Assembly (NCBI GenBank): GCA_963976055.1 | Contig: CAXBJB010000009.1 | Coordinates: forward strand, 47,722 to 111,721 | Origin: UBA1479 sp963976055 | GTDB lineage: Bacteria > Pseudomonadota > Alphaproteobacteria > Rhodospirillales > Casp-alpha2 | Length of the DNA stretch: 64,000 nt | Reading direction: 5' to 3' | Shown: positions 42,527-51,840 of the stretch, one piece after another | Position numbering within the stretch: the stretch's first letter is position 1 | Layout of the letters: the number at the start of each line of letters is the position of its first letter | Made by a program: the position numbers and the translations under genes | The notes under the pieces: generated by a model | The model's input: only the letters and a program-made list of their open reading frames with translations | Told to the model about the DNA's origin: nothing | Databases searched by the model: none

Positions 42527-44347
42527 TCAGCGTCCGGCGGCGTAACCCTGCATGAAGCGCGGATTGGCGGCGGCCTTAAGCAGGCCGTCTTCCTTGCAGG
42601 CGGCGGTCATGCGGCCGATGCACCAGTCGTCATCGACCTCCAAGTTGTGGCCGCGGCGCACCAGTTCCTTCTGCGTCGTGTCCGGGAACCGGCCTTCGAT
42701 GACCAGATGGCCGGGGACCCAATGGCGCGGATAGAACGATGACGGGAAATGCTTGGTGTGGAACGCCGGCGCGTCGATGGCTTCCTGCATGTTCAGGCCG
42801 TAATGCACCTTGCGCACGAAATAGCCGAGCGCCCATTGATCCTGTGAATCGCCGCCCGGCGTGCCGAAGGGCATCCAGGCATTGCCGTCGCGCAGCGCAA
42901 AGCCGGGGCTGAGCGTCGTCCGCGGCCGCATCTTGGGCTGCAGGCGGTCCTGCTTGGTATCGTCGAGCCAGTACATCTGGCCCCGGTTGGTCAGGCAAAA
43001 TCCCAGGCCCGGAATGGCCGGGTTGCTTTGCAGCCAGCCGCCGGACGGCGTCGCCGAAATCATGTTGCCGTCTTTGTCGATGATGTCGAAGTGGCAGGTG
43101 TCGCCGGCGGTATGGCCGTCGTGGGCGACCTCCATGTCGTCGAAGCGGGCCACGGTCGGCTCGCCGATGCCGAGCGCGCTGGGCTGCGCCATCTCGTCCG
43201 CCGTCGGCATGCGCAGGATCGGGGCGGCGCCGAAGCCGGGCACGTTGCCGGGCAGCAGTTCCAGCGAGGCCTTGTCGGTAATCAGTTTGCGCCGTTCGTC
43301 GTTGTAGGCGTCCGACAGCAGTACATCCATGGGAATGTCGATGAAGTCGGGATCGCCGTAGAACCTTTCCCGGTCGGCGAAGGCCAGCTTGGCGCATTCC
43401 GTGACCACGTGGACGAAATCGGGACCTGTGAAGGGCATGGACGACAGGTCGAAGCCCTTGAGCAGGGCAAGCTGCTGCAGCAGCGCCGGGCCTTGGCCCC
43501 ACGGGCCGGTCTTGCACACGGTGTAGTTCAGGTAATCGTAGGTCAGGGGCGCTTCGATGGTGGCCTTCCACGCGGCCAGATCGTCGCCGGTCAGAAGCCC
43601 GGTGTGGCGTTCGCCGGTGGTGTCCATGACCGGCGTGCGCATGTAGGTATCGATCGCTTCGGCGACGAAGCCCTTGTACCAGACGTCATGGGCAGCGTTG
43701 ATTTCCGCCTCGCGGCCGCCGCCGACGGCCTCCGCTTCCTTCAGCACCCGGCGGTACATGTCGGCCATGACTTCGTTCTTGAACAGGGTGCCGGCCTGGG
43801 GCACCTGGCCGTTCTTCAGCCAGATGTCGCGGGACGTGTGCCATTCGTCCTCGAACATCGGCTTGATGGTCGCGATGGTGTTGCAGATGTTGGGCACCAG
43901 GGCATAGCCGCCCGATGCGAAATTGATCGCCGGCTCCAGCACCTCGCGCAGGCGCATGGTGCCGAAATCGCGGAGCAGCGTGGCCCAGGCGCTGAACGCC
44001 CCCGGCACGACGGCGGACAGGTGGCCCGTGCCCGGCATGATCTTGTGGCCCATGGCGCGGTACTTTTCGATCGTCGCGGCGGCGGCGGAAACGCCCTGGC
44101 CGCAGATGACGTGGGTCTTCGCGTCGTTTGCCGTATGGACGATGATCGGAACGTCGCCGCCCGGGCCGTTCAGGTGCGGTTCGACCACCTGCAGGGCGAA
44201 GCCGGTCGCCACGCCTGCGTCGAAGGCGTTGCCGCCCTTTTCCAGAATCGCCATGCCGACGGCGGTCGCCAGCCAATGGGTAGAGGTGACGACGCCGAAG
44301 GTGCCGAGAATTTCGGGTCGGGTCGTGAAGGGCTGTGTCGCGGGCAT
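42527..44347 (-). CDS. Gamma-glutamyltransferase family protein
   Basis: N-terminal-nucleophile hydrolase of 606 residues, made as a precursor that cleaves itself. Early family motifs are GNAFDAGVATGFALQVVEPH and GPGGDVPIIV (residues about 40-72). The new N-terminal threonine after self-cleavage is expected in GDTCHFDIIDKDGN, where classical enzymes have TTHYS. The C-terminal substrate loop is seen in MRPRTTLSPGFALR and GTPGGDSQDQW. No clear signal peptide from the start at 44347, so the enzyme may be cytoplasmic. It may act on glutathione, gamma-glutamyl amides or cephalosporin-type amides. Divergent from the TTT operon. Confidence 0.88.
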   Translation of the reverse strand: MPATQPFTTRPEILGTFGVVTSTHWLATAVGMAILEKGGNAFDAGVATGFALQVVEPHLNGPGGDVPIIVHTANDAKTHVICGQGVSAAAATIEKYRAMGHKIMPGTGHLSAVVPGAFSAWATLLRDFGTMRLREVLEPAINFASGGYALVPNICNTIATIKPMFEDEWHTSRDIWLKNGQVPQAGTLFKNEVMADMYRRVLKEAEAVGGGREAEINAAHDVWYKGFVAEAIDTYMRTPVMDTTGERHTGLLTGDDLAAWKATIEAPLTYDYLNYTVCKTGPWGQGPALLQQLALLKGFDLSSMPFTGPDFVHVVTECAKLAFADRERFYGDPDFIDIPMDVLLSDAYNDERRKLITDKASLELLPGNVPGFGAAPILRMPTADEMAQPSALGIGEPTVARFDDMEVAHDGHTAGDTCHFDIIDKDGNMISATPSGGWLQSNPAIPGLGFCLTNRGQMYWLDDTKQDRLQPKMRPRTTLSPGFALRDGNAWMPFGTPGGDSQDQWALGYFVRKVHYGLNMQEAIDAPAFHTKHFPSSFYPRHWVPGHLVIEGRFPDTTQKELVRRGHNLEVDDDWCIGRMTAACKEDGLLKAAANPRFMQGYAAGR

Positions 44348-44607
44348 GGTGGTTGGACCTTTGCGGATAGAGATGGTTTGTACGGGGCGGGCGGGCCAAT
44401 CGCGGCCCGGCGCGGATTCCATTTCCTATCCCCATTCGGGGGGTGGCCGCAACAACAAGCCCGCGATGTGGCCTATGTAACCTTCCATTCACATTTTCCC
44501 TGAGCCCGCAGGTTGACGCTGGAAACGCGTTGGACCATCCGCTAGGCTCCCTGCTTTGCAGCGCAGCATTGAGGGTGCGCATGTCAATCCATCAGGGAGT
44601 AATCAAT

Positions 44608-45585
44608 ATGAAGAAGACCATGATCGGGGCTGCGGCGGCGGCCGTTGTCCTTAGCACTGGACTGATCGGCACGGGGCCGGCTCAGGCCGCGCCGAAGTTT
44701 TCCTGTGACACAGCGAAACTCATCGTGCCGTGGAAGCCGGGCGGTGGCACGGCCATCATCTTCAACATCTTTGAAAAGACCATCAACGACATGGGTGTGA
44801 CCCCGCGCCTGCAGGTCGTGACCGTGCCCGGTCAGGGCGGCAACAAGGGTGCCAAGGAAGCCGCCAAGGCCAAGCCGGACGGCTGCACATTGTTCGCCGT
44901 GCATCAAAGCGCCATCACCAGCTTCCTGAACGGCCGCATTCCCTTCCACTTCAATGAATTCGAGACCGTCGCGCAGCTGACCTCGACGCCGGAAATCGTC
45001 GCCGCGACCAAGGATACGCCGTGGAAGACCTTCGCCGACATGCAGAAGGACGTGCTGGCCAATCCGGAGACGGTCACCGTTGGCGCCACCTTCGGGTCGA
45101 CCAGCCAGTTCATCTGGCTGCTGCTGGAAGAAAAGACCGGCATGAAGTTCAAATATGTGCCGTTCGAAGGCACCAAGGAGCGCAATACGGCGCTGTTGAC
45201 CGGCGCCATCAAGCTGGGCACCAGCAACGTCGCCTCCGGCAGCAAGTACATCCAAGGCGGTGACATGAAGGCTCTGGCCATCGCCTCCGTGGCGCGCGCC
45301 AAGCAGCTGCCGGACCTGCCGACGTTGAAGGAAGTCGGCGTCGATATGGAATTCGCGCTGAAGCGCGGCGTTCTGGCGCCCAAGGGCACGCCCAAGGACA
45401 TGGTCGATTTCTGGGCCGGTGTGTTCAAGAAGGCGGCGGAAAACCCCGGTCTTCTGAAACAGATGGAAGCCAAGGGCACGGACGTCGATTGGGTCGGGCC
45501 GGAAGGTTACGACAAGTGGGCGAAGCAGACCTTCGAAGACTTCAAGAAGGTCGCCATCAAGATCGGCATGTACAAGGGCAAGTAA
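44608..45585 (+). CDS. tctC: TTT periplasmic substrate-binding protein (second system)
   Basis: Periplasmic receptor of a second tripartite tricarboxylate transporter, 325 residues. Signal peptide about residues 1-26 (MKKTMIG, hydrophobic core, AQAAP). Mature sequence has TAKLIVPWKPGGGTA and VPGQGGNKGAKEAAKAKPDG of the Bug fold. GGGAGTAATCAAT precedes the ATG at 44608. It is only distantly similar to the tctC at 1751, so the ligand probably differs. First gene of its operon; a strong stem-loop follows it. Confidence 0.92.
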   Translation: MKKTMIGAAAAAVVLSTGLIGTGPAQAAPKFSCDTAKLIVPWKPGGGTAIIFNIFEKTINDMGVTPRLQVVTVPGQGGNKGAKEAAKAKPDGCTLFAVHQSAITSFLNGRIPFHFNEFETVAQLTSTPEIVAATKDTPWKTFADMQKDVLANPETVTVGATFGSTSQFIWLLLEEKTGMKFKYVPFEGTKERNTALLTGAIKLGTSNVASGSKYIQGGDMKALAIASVARAKQLPDLPTLKEVGVDMEFALKRGVLAPKGTPKDMVDFWAGVFKKAAENPGLLKQMEAKGTDVDWVGPEGYDKWAKQTFEDFKKVAIKIGMYKGK

Positions 45586-45598
45586 GCCCATACCGGGT

Positions 45599-45631
45599 TT
45601 GGGGCGGCGGCCGGATGGGCCGCCGCCCCAA
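45599..45631 (+). other. tctC-tctB intercistronic stem-loop
   Basis: A perfect 14-base-pair stem (arms 45599-45612 and 45618-45631) with a GGATG loop lies 13 bases after the tctC stop. Nothing like a U-tract follows. The position between binding protein and permease genes suggests mRNA 3'-end protection of the tctC segment, allowing more receptor than permease. Confidence 0.65.
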
Positions 45632-45674
45632 CCAATATCCGACTGTTAAAAACTGAAATTTTCCGGGGGCATCC

Positions 45675-46169
45675 ATGGATCGCCTGAACCGCGACGTCTA
45701 TGTCGCCGTTGTCTTGTTGCTGTTCTGCGGCGTCATGTTCTGGGCCAGCCTGGACATTCGCGAACCCGACTACGGCATGCTGCCGCCATCGGCCTGGCCG
45801 CGGGTGATCCTGGGTGTGCTGTCGATCCTTTCCGCGATCTATCTGGTGCAGTCTCTGCGCCGCGGCGCGGACGCCGAGGGCACTCATGCGGGCCAGCCCG
45901 ACACGATCTTTGGCTGGCTGTCTTACTGGCGCAACCCCATCGCCTGCTTCGTGCTGTTCGCCTGCTATCTCGCCGCCATTCCCTGGTTCGGCATGCTGAT
46001 TTCGGGCGTCGCCTTCGTGTTCGCCTTGCTGACCGTCCTGGGCGGGGCCGAACCCCGGAAATTGGCGCTTCACGCGGGGGTCGCCTTGGTGACTGTCGGC
46101 GGCATGTGGAGCCTGTTCACCTACGCCCTGCGCGTTCTTTTGCCGCGTGGCGAGTGGACCGGGTTCTAG
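45675..46169 (+). CDS. tctB: TTT transporter small membrane subunit TctB
   Basis: Small membrane subunit, 164 residues, with four predicted helices (about residues 8-25, 42-60, 88-125 and 133-152). The DxR-PDYGMLPPSAWPRVILGVL region after the first helix matches TctB proteins. It is located between tctC and tctA, 12 bases before the latter. Confidence 0.87.
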   Translation: MDRLNRDVYVAVVLLLFCGVMFWASLDIREPDYGMLPPSAWPRVILGVLSILSAIYLVQSLRRGADAEGTHAGQPDTIFGWLSYWRNPIACFVLFACYLAAIPWFGMLISGVAFVFALLTVLGGAEPRKLALHAGVALVTVGGMWSLFTYALRVLLPRGEWTGF

Positions 46170-46181
46170 GAGCGCGCCGCC

Positions 46182-47861
46182 ATGATCTTTGAGAACGTCG
46201 CTCTGGCCTTCGCGGCCGTGTTTCACGTCAAGACCCTGGCGCTCATGCTGCTCGGCGTCGCCGGCGGTCTGATCGCCGGCGCGATTCCCGGTTTCACCAT
46301 CGCCATGGCCGTGGTGCTGACCCTGCCGTTCACCTTTTCCATGCCGCCCGAACAAGGGCTGGCGACCATGGTCAGCGTCCTGGTTGGCGGACTGTCGGGC
46401 GGCCTCATGGCCGGTATCCTGACCGGCATTCCCGGCACACCGTCTTCGGTCGCCACCACCTTCGACGGATTCCCCATGGCACGCGGCGGCAAGCCGGGCC
46501 TGGCGCTCGGCCTCGGCGTGTGGTCGTCGTTCTTCGGCGGTATGATTTCGGCCGTGTTGTTGGTCACCCTGGCGCCGCAGCTCGCCCGCGTGGGGCTGGA
46601 ATTCCTGCCTTGGGACTATTTCATGCTGGTCATGTTCGCGCTGACGATCACCGCGAGCCTGGCCGGCCGCGATCTGGTCAAGGGGCTGATTGCGGGGGCG
46701 CTCGGCCTTTTGGTCCGCACCATCGGCGAGGACGAGGCGGCCGGGATTCCGCGCTTCGATTTCGGCTCCGAGGTCCTGTTGCAGGGCTTCGACTTCATCG
46801 CCGTGCTGATCGGCCTGTTCGCCTTCTCGCAGCTTCTGAACGACGTGCGCGACCCGGCGTCTGCGCGCAAGTCGCTGGCCGACAAGGGCACGCTGCAGGC
46901 GAGGATCGAGCATCTGGCGGCAATCAAGCTGATTGCCAAGAACTGGTTCATCATCGTCCGCTCGTCGTTGATCGGCGTGTTCACGGGTATCTTGCCGGGG
47001 GCGGGCGGGTCGGTCGCCAATATCCTGGCCTATGACCAGGCGAAAAAATCCTCCAAGACGCCCGAGAAATTCGGCACCGGCACGCCCGAGGGCATCATGG
47101 CGCCGGAAAGCTCCAACAACGCGGTCGAGGGCGGGGCGCTGATCACCATGATGGCGCTCGGCATTCCCGGCGACGTGACGACGGCGGTAATGCTGGGTGC
47201 CTTGCTGATCCACGACGTGGTGCCGAGCCCGACCTTTATCGCGGAAAAGCCGGTTCTGGCCTATTCCATCTTCATCGCCTTCTTCCTGGCGACCTTTATG
47301 ATGGTGGCCTTGCAATCGGGCATGCTCAGGGTCTTCGTGCTGGTCACCCGCGTGCGCATGTACGTGCTGGCCGGGGTAATCCTGGGGTTCTGCGGCATCG
47401 GCGTGTTCGCCATCAACAATGTGGACCTGGACCTCTGGACCCTGCTGTGGTTCGGCATCCTGGGCTTCCTGATGCGCCATTTCGGCTTCCCGCTGGCGCC
47501 GATGATCCTGGGCGTCGTGCTCGGCAACATCGCCGAGCTGAACCTGGCCCGCGCCATGGCGATCGACACGGACCTCAGCCATTTCGTGACCCGGCCGTGG
47601 TCCCTGTTCTTCCTGATCATTGCCCTGTTCTCGGCCGCCTTCCCCTGGTTCCAGGCGTCGCGCGGCAAGAAGGCCTGGACCCTGTTCTACATGCCGGCGG
47701 CCTGCTTCGCCGTTTCCGTGCCGCTGTTCATGATGGGCGGCATTCCGCGCCCGATCATCGCCTGCGCGGTTATCGCGCTGGGCTTGTGGACGCTCTACAA
47801 GCGTTGGAAAGGCGGATGGCAGATGGCGGGTTATGACGGCCTCGAGATCAAAGAAGGGTAA
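46182..47861 (+). CDS. tctA: TTT transporter large permease TctA
   Basis: Large permease of 559 residues, somewhat longer than the usual 500, with about 12 membrane helices. Family motifs are AGAIPGFTIAMAVVL near residue 30, ILTGIPGTPSSVATTFDGFP near 80, GILPGAGGSVANILAYDQ near 267 and PEGIMAPESSNNAVEGGALI near 303. It completes the tctC-tctB-tctA operon. Followed by 282 non-coding bases before the TRAP-TAXI operon. Confidence 0.93.
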   Translation: MIFENVALAFAAVFHVKTLALMLLGVAGGLIAGAIPGFTIAMAVVLTLPFTFSMPPEQGLATMVSVLVGGLSGGLMAGILTGIPGTPSSVATTFDGFPMARGGKPGLALGLGVWSSFFGGMISAVLLVTLAPQLARVGLEFLPWDYFMLVMFALTITASLAGRDLVKGLIAGALGLLVRTIGEDEAAGIPRFDFGSEVLLQGFDFIAVLIGLFAFSQLLNDVRDPASARKSLADKGTLQARIEHLAAIKLIAKNWFIIVRSSLIGVFTGILPGAGGSVANILAYDQAKKSSKTPEKFGTGTPEGIMAPESSNNAVEGGALITMMALGIPGDVTTAVMLGALLIHDVVPSPTFIAEKPVLAYSIFIAFFLATFMMVALQSGMLRVFVLVTRVRMYVLAGVILGFCGIGVFAINNVDLDLWTLLWFGILGFLMRHFGFPLAPMILGVVLGNIAELNLARAMAIDTDLSHFVTRPWSLFFLIIALFSAAFPWFQASRGKKAWTLFYMPAACFAVSVPLFMMGGIPRPIIACAVIALGLWTLYKRWKGGWQMAGYDGLEIKEG

Positions 47862-48019
47862 CCTTCGACGAACTGCATTAGAAGGTTCTTGAAAGCGCAT
47901 ATTCTCGTGTACACTGGAACGTGCCGGCCGGTTTATATCGGCAGCCCCGCGCTTCCACGTGACAGGAGGCAAGGGGCACGGGGGGCGTTTTGGCCACCCC
48001 TTAGATAGACCCGTGTTGT

Positions 48020-48049
48020 GGTGTGCGGTTGCCGGAGAGAGCGCACACC
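48020..48049 (+). other. Leader stem-loop upstream of the TAXI gene
   Basis: Perfect inverted repeat GGTGTGCG / CGCACACC with a 14-base loop, about 95 bases upstream of the TAXI gene start, within 282 non-coding bases. It could be a leader structure or the remnant of the TTT operon's end. No U-run follows it. Confidence 0.35.
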
Positions 48050-48143
48050 CGAGCGTGCTTATCACCTGAAGCCACTTCAGAAAAAAATCGTCACGTATGA
48101 GTGGGTTTTGTAATTCCATGCATCCTGTTTGGGAGGGATTTCA

Positions 48144-49169
48144 ATGCGCTTGCTTCGACGTACACTCGCCTCACTTGCCTTCGCCGTTCCCGTCCTGGCT
48201 GCGGCCGTACCGGTCGCAGCTGACACGGACATCACCTGGGGAACCTCCGCCGTGGGGTCCTCGGGCCACAAGGCCTTGGTCAACCTGGCCAATGTCCTGA
48301 ACAAGGAGTTCAAGGGCTATCAGGTCACCGTCCAGGCCATGCCCGGCGCCATCGTGTCGGTCAAAAGCTATGCCTCGGGCAAGACGCTGGGCTATTACGG
48401 CGCCGACATTGCCTTCTATGAACTTGCCAACGGCACCAACCGGTTCAAGGGCTTCAAGGAGCAGATGAAGCGCCAGCCCGTGCAGTCCTTCTGGACTTTC
48501 ACGGTCGAAGTCGGTGTTGCCATTAACGCGCGGGACAAGGACACCATCAAGTCCTGGGGCGACCTGACCGGAAAACAGTTTTTCTCCGGCCCGCTGCCGT
48601 GGGATACCCGGGCGCACCTTGAACGCGGCCTGGCCGCCGTCGGCGCCAAGCACAACTACATTGAAGTCGATCTGGCGACCGCCGGCTCCCTGATGGAATC
48701 GAAACGCCTGGACGGTTTCATCATCTACACTAATGCCGAGGCCACCACGGCACCCTGGATCACCGAGGCGGGCCTGACTACCAACTGGCTGGCGCTCAAC
48801 CCCTCCAAGGATGAGGAGGCCAAGCTGAACAAGGCCGGCATCGCCCTTACGGAAGTGAAGGCGGAAGCGTTCAAGCGCGATATCGGCATGCCGTCGGTTA
48901 AACTGCTGCCGTTCTATTACGGCTTCCACGTCGGCATGGAGATCCCGGAAGCAGACGTCTACCGCATGCTGACGATCGTCGAGAAGAACGTCGACGAACT
49001 GGTCTCGCTCGACAAGGCCTTCGCTCAGCTGAAGGACATGGCGGGGATGCAGCGCAAAGGCGTCGAATCCTCAATCGACCTGGTGCCGGTCCATCCCGGG
49101 CTGGCCAAGTGGATGAAGGAAAAAGGCGTCTGGGACGCCAAGTGGGACGGCCGCATCGCGAAGCCGTAA
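48144..49169 (+). CDS. TAXI-family TRAP transporter solute receptor
   Basis: Periplasmic receptor of a TRAP transporter, 341 residues. Signal peptide about residues 1-26 (MRLLRRTLASLAF, ending VPVAAD). The TAXI fold begins ITWGTSAVGSSGHKALVNLANVLN and has the GADIAFYELANGTNRF region. The ATG at 48144 follows GGGAGGGATTTCA; the longer TTG-initiated form was rejected. It is encoded next to a fused-permease gene, separated by a strong hairpin. TAXI receptors bind organic acids such as glutamate or 2-oxoglutarate; substrate here unknown, but the ThDP decarboxylase downstream suggests a 2-oxo or 2-hydroxy acid. Confidence 0.9.
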   Translation: MRLLRRTLASLAFAVPVLAAAVPVAADTDITWGTSAVGSSGHKALVNLANVLNKEFKGYQVTVQAMPGAIVSVKSYASGKTLGYYGADIAFYELANGTNRFKGFKEQMKRQPVQSFWTFTVEVGVAINARDKDTIKSWGDLTGKQFFSGPLPWDTRAHLERGLAAVGAKHNYIEVDLATAGSLMESKRLDGFIIYTNAEATTAPWITEAGLTTNWLALNPSKDEEAKLNKAGIALTEVKAEAFKRDIGMPSVKLLPFYYGFHVGMEIPEADVYRMLTIVEKNVDELVSLDKAFAQLKDMAGMQRKGVESSIDLVPVHPGLAKWMKEKGVWDAKWDGRIAKP

Positions 49170-49196
49170 CCCGCCTCGAAGCCCTTTCACTTGCGA

Positions 49197-49226
49197 CGGG
49201 GCGGATGCTTGAGAGTATCCGCCCCG
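49197..49226 (+). other. TAXI-permease intercistronic stem-loop
   Basis: A perfect 10-base-pair stem (arms 49197-49206 and 49217-49226) with a 10-base loop lies 27 bases after the receptor stop and 24 bases before the permease start. GC-rich, no U-tract. Same arrangement as the two TTT operons and the amt-glnK pair in this window. Confidence 0.6.
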
Positions 49227-49250
49227 GCGACTCCGACAGGTAGAAAACAC

Positions 49251-51206
49251 ATGTCCGCTACCGTTTACCCGCCGCGGCTGAAGACAGCCCTGGACGCCCT
49301 CTACTACGTCACCGCGACGTTCATATTCGTATACCTTTTCAATTACTTCATCAGCGGACTGGGCGGCCCGACGGTGCTCGCCGTCACCATGGTGCCGGTC
49401 TGCTACATCCTGTTCATTCTAGGGGCGCTGCGCGACAACGACCTGTATCCGAAGCTGGGCGTGATGCCCAACATCGCCATAGGCGCGGTGCAGATCGGCC
49501 TGGCGCTGATGGTGCTCTATTACATTCGCACTGAATTTTATGACATTCGCACGGTGCGGGCCGGGTTCTGGAATACGGCGGACCTGTGGATGGGCGGCAT
49601 CATGGCGTTGCTGGTGCTGGAGTACACGCGCAAGCGCCACTTCGTGATCCTGCTGCTGAACATCGTGCTGATCCTCTACGCCGTCTACGGCAATATCGTG
49701 CCCGGCACGTTCCATCACCCCGGCATGAGCTGGGAACGCATCGTCACCGCCTCATCCCTGGAAACGACCACCGGCGTTTATTCAAACCTGCCGCAGTTGG
49801 CGCTCACCCTGATCGGCTCATTCATTCTGGTCCTCGCGGCGCTGCGCGCCTTCGGCGGCGTCGACTCGATCCTGCTTGGTGCAAGCCTGATTTCCGCAAA
49901 GTCCCCCTATGCCCTGCCGCAGGCGGCGGTGATCGGCTCGCTCGGTGTCGCCACGGTTTCCGGCTCCGGCGCCGCCAATGCCGCCGCCACGGGATCGGCC
50001 ACCATCCCGGCGATGATCCAGTCGGGCCTGCCGCGGTCGACAGCGGCGGCCATTGAGGCCGCGTCGTCGCTCGGCGGCCAGCTAATGCCACCCATCATGG
50101 GCATTTCCGCCTTCCTGATGGCCGACTTCCTGGGGGTCAGTTATTTCGACGTGGTCGCCCGCGGCTACGCCCCCGCCGTCATCTACTTCGTCGCCTTGAT
50201 CGTCTCGGTCTACCTGTTGTCCGTGTCCTTCCGCCCGAAAGGCGAGGTCACGTTGCCGGGCGGCGTTTTCACGGCTGCGGATGCCATCAACATCGCCGTC
50301 TTCGCCCTTGTGGTGTTCGGTCTCATCGCCCTGATGGCGATCACCAACATGGCGGCGATGATCGCGGCGCTGTACGTGTTTTGCACGGTGGCGCCGGTGA
50401 TGTTCGCCCTCGACGCCTATCGCCGGTACCGCGCCGGCGAATGGCGCACGTTTCGCCAGGTCACGGCGCCCCTGGTGCGCATGGTCGATGCCTTTTCCTC
50501 CATGACCGCCGACCTGACGCTGCTGCTGGCGGCGCTCTCGATCATGACCGGGGTGTTCGTCATTACCGGGATTCCGACGAAGGTCGGCGCCCTGTTGCTG
50601 GAGGCGGCGGGCGTCAACGTTTTCGCCATGGCGGTCATCGCCTTTCTGTTCGGCGCCATTGTCGGCACCGGGCTGCCGCCGGCGCCAACCTACATCCTGA
50701 CCGCTCTGGTGATCGCACCCCCGATGATCAAGGCCGGTATCGACCCCTGGGTCGTGCATTTCTATGCCTTCTTTCTCGCCGTCTGGGGTGAACTGACGCC
50801 GCCGACCTCGGTCGTCGCCGCCGTGACGGCGAAGATCGCGGACGCATCGTTCCTGGGCACCCTTGGGCGGGCGATCGTGCTTTGCCTGTCGCTGTTCACG
50901 CTGATGGCCGGCGTGTTCGTGCGGCCCGAACTGGTGAAGGAGCCGGGGGTCGATCAACTCGCCGCCATGTTCCTGATCCTGACCGCCACCCTGGGTATTG
51001 TCTTCGCCGTCCAGGCCCGGTTCGGGAAGGCGCGGCGGGCGGACCTGATCACCCGCGGTCTGCTGCTGGCCGTGTCCCTGTTCGCCCTGTTCTGTCCGGA
51101 TGATGTGATCGCTGCGATCGCCTGCGTTCCGATCCTGTTGATCATCGGCGGCTGGTTCTTTTACCAGCGGCCGCGCCAGATCAGGGAGGTCCGGGCGCTG
51201 GGCTGA
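49251..51206 (+). CDS. TRAP transporter fused 4TM/12TM permease
   Basis: Permease of 651 residues in which the small (DctQ) and large (DctM) TRAP subunits are joined, typical of TAXI-associated systems. About 16-18 hydrophobic segments are visible. Conserved large-subunit loops include VSGSGAANAAATGSATIPAM near residue 240, EAASSLGGQLMPPIMGISAF near 268 and GTGLPPAPTYILTALV near 475. ATG at 49251; upstream in-frame residues are not protein-like. Na+-driven import of the ligand bound by the TAXI receptor. Confidence 0.92.
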   Translation: MSATVYPPRLKTALDALYYVTATFIFVYLFNYFISGLGGPTVLAVTMVPVCYILFILGALRDNDLYPKLGVMPNIAIGAVQIGLALMVLYYIRTEFYDIRTVRAGFWNTADLWMGGIMALLVLEYTRKRHFVILLLNIVLILYAVYGNIVPGTFHHPGMSWERIVTASSLETTTGVYSNLPQLALTLIGSFILVLAALRAFGGVDSILLGASLISAKSPYALPQAAVIGSLGVATVSGSGAANAAATGSATIPAMIQSGLPRSTAAAIEAASSLGGQLMPPIMGISAFLMADFLGVSYFDVVARGYAPAVIYFVALIVSVYLLSVSFRPKGEVTLPGGVFTAADAINIAVFALVVFGLIALMAITNMAAMIAALYVFCTVAPVMFALDAYRRYRAGEWRTFRQVTAPLVRMVDAFSSMTADLTLLLAALSIMTGVFVITGIPTKVGALLLEAAGVNVFAMAVIAFLFGAIVGTGLPPAPTYILTALVIAPPMIKAGIDPWVVHFYAFFLAVWGELTPPTSVVAAVTAKIADASFLGTLGRAIVLCLSLFTLMAGVFVRPELVKEPGVDQLAAMFLILTATLGIVFAVQARFGKARRADLITRGLLLAVSLFALFCPDDVIAAIACVPILLIIGGWFFYQRPRQIREVRALG

Positions 51207-51303
51207 TATTTTCTCAACATGGCGCGCAGATAATTTCAGTTGGCGGAACGGGTGCATCGTTTCTAAAGTCACGGACCCGCAACGGACAAGATAGCCGAGA
51301 ATC

Positions 51304-51825
51304 ATGACCGAGAACTATGCCTGGGCGCCGGATATATACGACGTCCTGAAGGACCTGGATGTGCGCCAGGTCGCCTACGTCCCCGATGCCGGCCATGCCC
51401 GGCTGCTCAAGTTGTGCGAGGCGGATAACGCCATGCGCTGCATTCCGCTGACCACCGAGGAAGAAGGAATCTCGCTTTCCGCCGGCGCCTGGTTGGGCGG
51501 CGAGCGGGCGGTGATGCTGCTTCAGTCCTCGGGCGTGGGCAATTGCATCAACATGATCTCGCTGGCCAATACCTGCCGCTTTCCGCTGTTGATGCTGGTC
51601 ACCATGCGGGCCCAGTGGCGCGAATTTAATCCCTGGCAGAAGCCCATGGGCGAGGGCACGCGCCCGGCCCTGGAAGCCATGGGCGTGAAGTGCACGCAAG
51701 TGGACGACCCGGACCAGGTCGGCGAGACCGTGCGCTCGGCGGGCGAACAGGCCTACGGCTGGCCGGACATGGCGGCGGTGCTTCTGCATCAGAAGCTCAT
51801 GCCGGTGAAGACCTTCGGCAAGTAG
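51304..51825 (+). CDS. ThDP decarboxylase N-terminal (PYR) subunit, ComD-like
   Basis: Alpha subunit of a two-part thiamine diphosphate enzyme, 173 residues. It holds the pyrimidine-binding domain only: VAYVPDAGHARLLKLCE near residue 23, the activating glutamate in LTTEEEGISLSAGAWLGG (residues 52-54) and LQSSGVGNCINMISLA. The related enzymes are sulfopyruvate decarboxylase ComDE and phosphonopyruvate decarboxylase. The beta subunit follows after 15 bases. It lies 97 bases after the TRAP permease and may be in the same transcription unit. The substrate is a 2-oxoacid; which one is unknown. Confidence 0.87.
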   Translation: MTENYAWAPDIYDVLKDLDVRQVAYVPDAGHARLLKLCEADNAMRCIPLTTEEEGISLSAGAWLGGERAVMLLQSSGVGNCINMISLANTCRFPLLMLVTMRAQWREFNPWQKPMGEGTRPALEAMGVKCTQVDDPDQVGETVRSAGEQAYGWPDMAAVLLHQKLMPVKTFGK

Positions 51826-51840
51826 GGCAGGAAAGCGAAC

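Noticed and set aside
48070..48092. CTGAAG-CCA-CTTCAG hairpin followed by A-run as a terminator
   Set aside because: The run is of A on the coding strand, and on the other strand the T-run precedes the stem, so it does not work as an intrinsic terminator in either direction.
45507..48119. Open frame of 870 codons on the minus strand
   Set aside because: Antisense of tctB and tctA with highly skewed Gln/Arg/His composition, a by-product of GC-rich codon use.
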